Assembly (NCBI GenBank): GCA_016946835.1
Contig: JACVTC010000144.1
Location: forward strand, 159,001-223,000
Direction of reading: 5' to 3'
DNA: 64,000 nt
Source of the DNA: Neocallimastix lanati (nom. inval.)
Taxonomy: Eukaryota > Neocallimastigomycota > Neocallimastigomycetes > Neocallimastigales > Neocallimastigaceae
Made by a program: the position numbers and the translations under genes. This document shows positions 56,460-64,000 of the stretch, one piece after another. The notes under the pieces are model-generated. The model saw only the letters and a program-made list of their open reading frames with translations. It searched no databases and was not told the origin of the DNA. Position 1 is the stretch's first letter; each line of letters starts with the position of its first letter.

Positions 56460-58269
56460 TGTAATAATTTCTATAAATTATAGAAATTATTATTTATAAT
56501 TAATATTAATGTCACGAATACTAGAGGATTTGAAGTTAAAATTCACTATTAGATCAATTAAAATTTAAATTAGTTATTGACAAAAATTATTTTAATTCGA
56601 TTTTAATTATAAAAAATAAATATTAGAAACATTAAAGAATTAGAAACCAAAGGGTTTGGACTTATTTATTAAAGATAATTTAATTTAATTTAACCCTTAA
56701 GAATTTAATAAAAATAACATGAAGAAAAACAATGATAACTCAACAAATAATGGAAATATTATATCGTGATTTCCCGCTAAAAATATATTCATTAGAAAGC
56801 TACTGTCGAGAACTACAACATATATTAAAATCAACCTTATTGGACAACTAGATAACGAGATATTAGACTTTAAAGATATTTAAATATAAAAATATAAATT
56901 AATTATTTAATTAAGACCCTAAATTATTAATTAAGAAATTTATATTAGATAAATCTCTTAATTTGGAAATTATATTATTAATTTTTATTATTAATTAAAA
57001 ATACAGAATTAGTTATTAGTAATAGTTTTATAATATTTTAAATAAGTTTATAAGTTTTATATATTTATTATTATATATTTTTATTCAATTATTTTCTAAA
57101 AGATTCTAAGGAATTCTTTATTATTCTAAAGATTTCCGAAGGAGAATTTTTAATTAGTTTAATATTTTATTTTATTTTATTTTATATTTTATTATTAAAT
57201 TAGTTTTATTATTAAATTGTTTTATGAATAATTATATAGTTATTTTATTAAAAGATTCTTATCAATATTATTTTATTATTATATTTTATATAGTTTATAT
57301 ACATGTATGAATATATTAAGATTAAAATGTATTAATTAATTATATTGTTAATTATTATTTTAGTTTAGTATAAAAAGGATTTGAAATTCCATATTTTGAA
57401 TTCTTTGTAAGATTATTAACTTAGTAACCTTTAACTTTATAACTAATTATTAAATTCTAAAATATTAACATAAAGTTAATGAATTAATTATAACAATAAA
57501 TAATTTTTTATATTAATCTTAGTTAAAATTTATTATTAAAATATATATTAAATGAAAGTTCTAATAAAACATAAATCATAAATATTGAAATCTTAATTAT
57601 AAAACTCTGTGTGTGTTATTTATTATTTAAATTTAATTAAATTGTTATAATTAATAAAAACATCTTGACCTGACCAATTTAACCCAAACTAGGAAAGATA
57701 TAGCAAGAATCTTACCTAAACACTCAATTTTAATTTAACAATTAACTAAACTATTAATATTAAATAAAAATTAAAATAAAAATTAAAATAAAAATTAAAA
57801 TAAAAATAAGAATTTAATACTTATCTTTAAAATAGAGTTTATTATATGAAAATATAATAGACCTTGAATATGAAAAGAGAAAATAAAATATGTTTTTTAA
57901 AAGAACTTTATTAATCTATTTGATTATTAAATATTTTATTATTTTTTTTTTTTTGATAAATTTTAAAATAACTATTTTATATTAATTGAAATCTTACTGT
58001 CATTTATTGTTATTATATTTTTCTTAAAATAATAACTCTTGATTTTCTAAAGACGAAAATCAACAGCTATTTATATTTTTACAAAAATAAATGTATTTTT
58101 CTAATCTTAACAATGATTCTTTCCAGAAAAAGATTAGAAGAAAAAACTGGAAAGATTTTTGATTGTTTTTAAATGAAATAAATTTTTTTTAAAGAATAAT
58201 AATTATGAAATAATTATTAATTAATAAGAAATAGAAATAAATTATAAAAATTTATATCAATTTCTTACA
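56460..58269 (-). mobile_element. M1: solo LTR of B/F type, minus strand, enlarged by an inner insertion
   Basis: TGTAA...TTACA flanked by TTGTG (56455-56459, 58270-58274); the last TG is the start of L1. The right half is B-like on the minus strand: AATAACTCTTGATTTT near 58028, pseudoknot stems 58119-58126/58147-58154 and 58099-58108/58130-58139. At 1810 bp it is about 1.1-1.2 kb longer than its relatives. Confidence 0.82.
56510..57740. mobile_element. N1: candidate unit nested in M1
   Basis: 1231 bp beginning TGTCACGAAT and ending TTTAACA, with ATTAA on both sides (56505-56509, 57741-57745), placed where M1 departs from F4 and B1. Contains a TATA-like AGTATAAAAAGG near 57369. No ORF. The boundaries are weak because ATTAA is common in this DNA. 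Confidence 0.35.
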
Positions 58270-58272
58270 TTG

Positions 58273-58847
58273 TGATACAGATTGGAATTCTTAAGCATAA
58301 AATTATTAGAAAGCTTGAATAATATCTAACCTATTCAACAACAAATTAATAAATTAAAATTTGAAATTAAAATCATAATAAAAAAATTTATTTTAATTAA
58401 ATTCTAAAACTCGAAATTATACTTTAATTCTATTTTAATTTTTAGAATAATGAAATACTAATGTTAATTAATTTCTCTTTTTAATTAAAAGTAAATAGTT
58501 TGTAAACAATTATTAGGACGAGTGTTAGAATACTCGGTTATACGTTGTTTTTGAGCGTATTCAATAAGCTCATTTGCAACTCGTTTAGACGAATCTATTT
58601 AGTTAGAGACTGCGTAAAGGATTACTATAAAAGACGTAATCTAATCCCATATCTCTTCAACAGAGTGAGGTTGCAGTAAACGAGTTAACAACGGTTAATG
58701 CGCTTAGATCACCGAAGGTCTAAGATTAAATATATAGTTTTAAAATTTTCTTTTAAGGGTTTACTTGTTCCCTTTTTGTTATATTAACACCGCCGGTTTT
58801 TTAATGGTTGTGAGGCAAAGGTGTTAATTAAAATAAAATTGTATACA
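58273..58847 (+). repeat. L1 5' LTR (3' boundary uncertain)
   Basis: Starts TGATACAG. 58515-58730 is much richer in G and C than its surroundings and contains several short hairpins, e.g. CGAGT/ACTCG (58519-58523, 58532-58536) and CTTAGATC/GGTCTAAG (58703-58710, 58717-58724). TTCCC at ~58769 resembles the TTCCC block of A and I LTRs. The stretch to 59021 holds an A/T run and no gene. Confidence 0.5.
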
Positions 58848-59021
58848 AATACTACTACCTACAGTCGAAAGAATAATTAAAAAAAAAAAAAAAAATTTTT
58901 TTCTTTTTGCAAGAGTAAATAAAAAGAAATAAGTAAAATAATTCATAAATTCATAAATTAAGATAAGCGAAAATATAAATTGTAAGGTTTCTTTTTAAAA
59001 TTTATAAATAAAATAATAATA

Positions 59022-59990
59022 ATGGAAAATTCAACCAAGGCAATAACCTTTAATAGGTTACCTATATTAGGGAAGGATAAGGTTTCCTTCGAGGAATGGT
59101 ATTTTTCGTATGAACACTGGTGTAAAGCTAATAAAATAGAAGAAGAAGAAGATAAAATTGAATACTTAATCTCCTTAACTACAGATATAGCGAGAACCAT
59201 TGTATTCAATTCATTAAACAAAGAAGCACCAGATAGTTACAAAACTATAATAAATAAATTAAGAGGACATTTCAGAGTTTCTACCTCTAAAAATGCCAGA
59301 TTATTAGAATTATCTACAGTCACTATTAAAAAGGGGGAAAGAATCTCTGAATTTGATGTAAGATTCAATACCCTATGTAATCAAGTGAATTTAGAAATTA
59401 GTGACCAAGTTATCACTTCATATTATATTAATGCTTTTATGAATTGGGGTAAAATTTATGAAGCCTTATTAGAAGAGGAACCAACCTCACTTCAGGATGC
59501 AATGAAAATAACATCCAAGAAAGGAAAAATTATTGCTTTAATGGAAGAAAATAAAAATAAATATAAAAAATTACACGGAGTTAACAAGAAAGAAATAAAA
59601 GATTTCAATGAATCTAAAAATTATAATAATAATTATAACAATTATAATTATAGAAATGATTATTTTTCAACTTCAAATTCCAGATCGAATAATAAGCAAT
59701 ATAACAACAATAATAATAATTATAATCGTTACGATAATAAAAATAAAAATAATGATAACTATAATAACAATATAAGAAATAATAGGTATAAAATGCAATC
59801 AAGAGAAGAAATAAACAAAGGAATTGAACATAGAATGAACACTTTAAGGTACCCTCAATCAACAATAGAAGATTTAGATGACATTACAAAAAAATTAAAA
59901 CAATTAAAAATAAATTTTTGTGTACAATGTAAACGAATTGGTCACAAAATGAATGATTGCCCTGAAAACGAAGAAAGCCATTTAAATTAA
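59022..59990 (+). CDS. gag: L1 Gag (322 aa)
   Basis: ATG at 59022 (MENSTKAITFNRLPILGKDKVSFEEW). Capsid-like N-terminal region (TIKKGERISEFDVRFNTLCNQV resembles the MKIKKNEKVKDFNVRYRSLYHKL segment of C1); Asn/Tyr-rich linker ~205-255; CCHC knuckle CVQCKRIGHKMNDC at 300-313. Stop TAA 59988-59990 directly follows slippery TTTAAAT. Intact, although pol of this copy is broken. Packages element RNA in virus-like particles. Confidence 0.92.
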   Translation: MENSTKAITFNRLPILGKDKVSFEEWYFSYEHWCKANKIEEEEDKIEYLISLTTDIARTIVFNSLNKEAPDSYKTIINKLRGHFRVSTSKNARLLELSTVTIKKGERISEFDVRFNTLCNQVNLEISDQVITSYYINAFMNWGKIYEALLEEEPTSLQDAMKITSKKGKIIALMEENKNKYKKLHGVNKKEIKDFNESKNYNNNYNNYNYRNDYFSTSNSRSNNKQYNNNNNNYNRYDNKNKNNDNYNNNIRNNRYKMQSREEINKGIEHRMNTLRYPQSTIEDLDDITKKLKQLKINFCVQCKRIGHKMNDCPENEESHLN

Positions 59991-60030
59991 TAATCGGGAG
60001 TACGCAGTCTCCCAGGACAATTAAAATTGC
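59981..60030 (+). promoter_or_regulatory. L1 predicted -1 frameshift signal
   Basis: Slippery T TTA AAT (59981-59987), 8-nt spacer with the stop TAA, stem GGGAG/CTCCC (59996-60000, 60009-60013) and 8-nt loop. Weak loop pairing GCAG (60004-60007) with TTGC (60027-60030) is possible. The -1 frame gives IGSTQSPRTIKIA, homologous to GSRSTPIVKKIA of C1. Confidence 0.82.
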
Positions 60031-63000
60031 AAATGAAAATGAAAATAATTTCGAAAGAAGTGAAAATGACAAAGAAAATTTCACTAAAGAAGAAAGTAAT
60101 ATTGAAGGAAATTCTTCAAACTTTATCGGTACAGTACAAAAGAGAAAAACTTCGACAAGAAAATTAAATAACAAATCTATAGTAAAGCCTTCATTATTAA
60201 GTGAACCCAAAACAAAAATAGTAAAACAACAAAAGAAAGTAATTAAAGATGCTAGAAGAAGAAAGCTTAGCAATTCCGAAGAAAATGAACCAAATACTAG
60301 TGATGATATAGTGATGGAAGTTAATGAAGAAGAAAATAGCAATGAAAATGAGATTAGTGGAGCCTCATATATTGAAAGTAATAATGAAAAAGAATCAGAA
60401 AAACCAAAAACTATTAAGAGAAGAAAAATGACCAATATCCAAATGTTAAATGAAAATGAAAAGTTTAGTATAACTGAAGAAGCTAATAACCTTTTTCCAA
60501 AAATTAGTTTATCTCAATTATTATCTGCAAGTCCGTCCATTAGAAAAGAACTTGAACAAGGTTGTAAACCAAGAGTTGAGAAAATCCTTTGTTCCTTAAC
60601 TAATACAAGTCTTCCTATTATATGTGGTGAAATAGATAATAAAACATTTAAAATCTTATACGATACTGGTGCAAACGTTGATGTTATAACAAATAATTGT
60701 CTAGGCAAACTAAAACATAAAGTAATTAAACAATGTGACAATTTAGAAGATATTACCATTGTGGATGGTACTAAAGTAACTACAAATAGTTACATTGAAC
60801 TAAAAATAAACGTAAATAATAAATTAACTATCACAGAAAAATTCTATGTAATTAATTATACAAATCCATATTTTGAAATTATATTTGGTAGAGGAATTCA
60901 GAAAAAGTATCGTTTGTATATAGATCCAGATGATGATGCTGTCTACCAGAAAATTAAGAAAGGAATTAAACAAGTAACCTATATAATTAATAGTAAATCA
61001 GAAATACCTCTTGTTAATTCCATTATTATAGAAAAAGATGAACAACAAGAGTTCATCGATACATTAAATAAAATTATTGAATCTGTCCCGGAAAAATTTA
61101 AGACAGAATTTAAAAATTTAATTGAGAAGTATAAAAACTGTATGGCAACTTCAATGTCACAATTAAGTACAGCTAATTTAGAACCACATTCAATTGTGAC
61201 AATTAGTAATAAACCTATAAAATTAAAGCCATACAAATTATCAAAAGAGCATGCAGATATTCTTAAATCGGAAATAATTAAACTATTAGAAAAAGGACTT
61301 ATAGTTCCTTCACATTCTCCATGGTCTTTTCCTGTTCTATTAGTTCAAAAGAAAAATGGGAAATGGAGAATGTATATTGATTATCGCAAATTAAATGAAA
61401 TTACTATAAAAGATTCTTACGCACTACCATTTATAGATGAACTAATTTATTCAGTAAATTGTGCAACGTTATTCTCCGCATTAGACTTATATTCTGGATA
61501 TCATCAAATTCCAATGAATCCAGAAGATATAGAGAAAACAGCATTTACCACAAAATTCGGCAACTACAATTTTAAAGTAATGCCATTTGGCCTTACCAAT
61601 GCTACCGCTACCTTCCAACGGGAGATGAATAGAATATTACTTCCTTTAATCGGTAAATGTTTATTTGTTTACTTAGATGATATTGTAATTTATTCAAGAA
61701 CTCTTGATGAACATCTTAAACATTTAAAGTTAGCTTTTGAAATATTTTCTAAATACAATCTTTCTCTTAACTTACAAAAATGTAAATTCTTTCAAGAAAG
61801 TGTTGAAGTATTAGGTCATGTTCTAACATCAAAAGGATTAAAAACAATTCCATCCAAAGTACAAAGTATTGTTTTGTGGGACAATCCTAAAGATGTATGT
61901 GAACTTCGTTCTTTTTTAGGTTTAGCAAGTTATTATAGAAAATTTATTCAAAATTTCTCAATTATTGCTGACCCTCTTTTTAAGTTATTAAAAAAGAATT
62001 CAAAATATATATGGTCAAATGAATGCGAAGAAGCTTTCGAAAATATTAAAGAATGTTTACTTAATGATCCAATATTAAGTTACCCAGATATTAAAAAGGA
62101 ATTCATCATTCGTACTGATGCTTCTCTTAAAGGTATTGGTGGTGTTTTTTTACAGAAGGAAGGGGATAGTCTTGAACATCCTATCTGTTGCGTAAGTAGA
62201 ACACTCTCTACATCTGAAAAGAATTACTCCGTAACGGACTTAGAAGGATTAGCTGTCATATTTTGTTTAAAATATTTTAGTCAATATATATTAAACAATA
62301 AAAATTTAACAAAATTTATTACGGATCATAAACCATTACTTTGGTTTTTCAAAAAAAGCATTCCTACATCTAATCGTCATGCAAAATGGATAGAAAAATT
62401 TAACAAATATAAGATTGAACTTATTTATGAGAAAGGAAAGAAAAATGTATTCGCTGATGCGTTATCAAGATTACCTTCTAAAAATTCAAAAGGAATTATT
62501 CAATGCGCTTGTAAAAGAAACACTAAAATAGATTACAATAACAAAATACAATAAATTTTATTTTATTAAAAAATTTTTTCATTAAAATATATTTTATTAA
62601 TATTTAATAGTTATTTGTTAAAAAATAACAATTACATCGAGAAAAAAAGTGAAAAGTATCTTCTATTTATACTTTTCCTAAATACATTGATAATATATTA
62701 TTTTATTTAAATTACATATATTTTAATATAAAACTATCCTAATGAATTTTATTAAATAATAAATTTATAAATTATAACTAAATTTAGAAAAATATAATTA
62801 TTAATTAAACTAAATACTAAATAATTAAAATTAAGTACATTTATTATCTATTTATTATTTTAATATTATAAGTAAAGTCTTTATTTATTTTCGATTTAAA
62901 AACAATGTTAAAGGAGTCATGATTAAATTTTGAAACTTAATTTTCACAAAATAAATTATTAATTTATTTTGTTTTAAACTTTAATTAATTCATTTAAATT

Positions 63001-64000
63001 ATTTTACAGCAATAATTTTCTCAGAATTAAATTTTATAAAAATTATTACATTAAAAATTTATCTTGTGGCTTAAAGAATATAATTCAAAATTTTAGTTCA
63101 TATGATTTATTTACTTTGTTTATTATTTTATAAATCAAAGAATAATTTACATTTTTGAATTACACAAGAAAAATTTTTAATTTAAAATGTGATTGGGATA
63201 ATCACATCTTTACAGCGCTAATGCAATATTAGCCGACTTTAATCCAAGGGATTTGGATCTACCAGAAGGTATAATAAAATACTTCACTAAGAATTATCAA
63301 GTTGTTGATAATACTCTATATTATAAAAAAGATGATCTTTATTTAAAAGTCATTTATAAAGATGAAGACAAAAAGGATATTATTAATCGTGCCCATTTAG
63401 TAGGACATGAAGGAGCAGAGAAAACTACTAATAGAAATATGCAATCTTACTATTAGCCTGGCATTTGGAATGATGTAAGAATGTGGATAAAAAGTTGTCA
63501 CAAATGTCAAACATGCAGGCCTAAACCATTTCCAAAAAGTTCTGGAGATAATGCTACCCCTGTTGAACAACCATTTATCAGAGTAGGACTCGATATAATA
63601 GGACCGTTACCAACTACTAAAAGTGGTAACAATTATATAATAACTTTAGTTGATTATTTTACCAAGTGGGTTGAAGCTAAAGCAATCCCGAACATGAAAT
63701 CCGAAGAAGTAATAAAATTTCTTGTTGAAATATTTACAAGACATGGACCACCTGAAATAATAATTACCGACAATGGTAGTTCCTTTATCTCTGAAGTAAC
63801 AAAGATGATGATTGACCTTTATGGTTCATGGGTTCATTACGTTTCCCCGCATCATCCAGAATCGAATGGAATGATTGAGAATCGAAACAGAGAAATAGGG
63901 AAGTTATTAAGACTATTAGTAGAAAATGAGTCTGAATGAGATGAATATCTTCCATCGGCTTTATGGGCCTTAAGAACTACAAAAAATTCGAAAACAAAAT
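59987..64000 (+). pseudogene. pol: L1 Pol polyprotein, interrupted and running off the window
   Basis: -1 frame relative to gag; open from the slippery site with no ATG until 60314. Counting from 59987: protease ILYDTGANVDVI ~225 (canonical DTG, unlike A1 and C1); RT VMPFGLTNATATF and YLDD ~561; RNase H RTDASLKGIGG ~708. At 62505-62509 (GCGCT) the D2 LTR enters, adding an artificial tail and stop at 62554. Coding resumes at 63215 in the matching frame (ANAILADFNPRDLDLPEG): integrase HHCC, TAG at 63454-63456 where Trp is expected, D (GLDIIGPLP), D (TDNGSSF), E (IENRNREIG), TGA at 63937-63939 where relatives have Trp (EWDE), then LPSALWALRTTKNS to the window end. Confidence 0.9.
62510..63214 (-). 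mobile_element. D2: solo LTR of D type inside L1 pol, minus strand
   Basis: 705 bp, TGTAAAAG...CTTTACA, perfect duplication GCGCT (62505-62509, 63215-63219). Minus-strand TATAAATA (about 62668-62675) and the conserved 11-mer ATAACAATTAC (plus 62625-62635) fix family and orientation. A terminal hairpin ATGTGATT/AATCACAT (63188-63206 region) parallels the D1 palindrome. Confidence 0.9.

Larger units (their letters stand above)
58273..64000 (+). mobile_element. L1: group 1 gypsy element, right end beyond window
   Basis: LTR starts TGATACAG at 58273 after AGTTG. The 3' end of the 5' LTR is unclear; GTATACA at 58841-58847 is the best guess. Gag, frameshift cassette and pol follow. Pol is interrupted by solo LTR D2 and by two stops, so the element is dead. 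Confidence 0.88.

Noticed and set aside
58515-58730. A tRNA gene or spliceosomal RNA in the GC-rich island
   Set aside because: I find no cloverleaf with A- and B-box promoter sequences and no snRNA hallmark.

Overview
The window is almost pure LTR-retrotransposon DNA from a very AT-rich eukaryotic genome. Every protein I can recognise is Ty3/gypsy-type Gag or Pol. I see no host gene, tRNA gene, CRISPR array or prokaryotic operon. Extreme AT content, AAT-encoded poly-Asn tracts, chromodomain and Tf1/sushi-like features suggest an early-diverging AT-rich fungus (an anaerobic gut fungus is my best guess; a dictyostelid is not excluded). Family letters A-N are my own labels.

Layout: A1 (1-9584, left end cut), with gag and pol joined by a predicted -1 frameshift. 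B1 (9591-15135, minus), self-priming, sits in the first bases of C1. C1 (start of LTR to 28940) has intact gag and pol and is itself split by D1 (16200-22981), a self-priming chromovirus. Solo LTR E1 follows (28945-30002), then F1 (30009-37387), a self-priming full-length element, then G1, a 5'-truncated tRNA-primed-type element (37393-40633). Next comes a train of solo LTRs (F2, H1, I1, J1), then C2 (43385-50377), a decayed sister of C1, then another train (E2, A2, F3, I2, F4, G2, G3, I3, K1, M1 with N1 inside), and finally L1 (58273 to beyond 64000), broken by solo LTR D2 and two stop codons.

Two groups of element differ in nearly every property. Group 1 (A, C, G, L and related LTRs E, H, I, J, K) has separate gag and pol, a frameshift cassette (slippery heptamer, 8-nt spacer, 5-bp stem with 8-nt loop), mostly 4-bp target duplications, and in A and C a tRNA-type primer site. 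Group 2 (B, D, F, M) has one gag-pol ORF in the full-length copies, 5-bp duplications, and in B1, D1 and F1 a primer site just after the 5' LTR that is complementary to the transcript start inside the LTR, as in Tf1.

The most unusual point is organisation. From 9.58 to 58.27 kb the group 1 LTRs lie head to tail, all in one orientation where it can be judged, separated by only 2-6 nt (usually 4, often GTTG or GTTA) that double as target duplications. Group 2 elements B1, F1, F2, F3, F4 and M1 each enter this chain at one exact place, two bases inside the start of a group 1 LTR. The junction (GTATCA-GTTG-TGATAC) is near-palindromic and each insertion recreates it, so the array may be a self-renewing integration target. 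The B/F/M LTRs also carry a covarying H-type pseudoknot and terminal hairpins.
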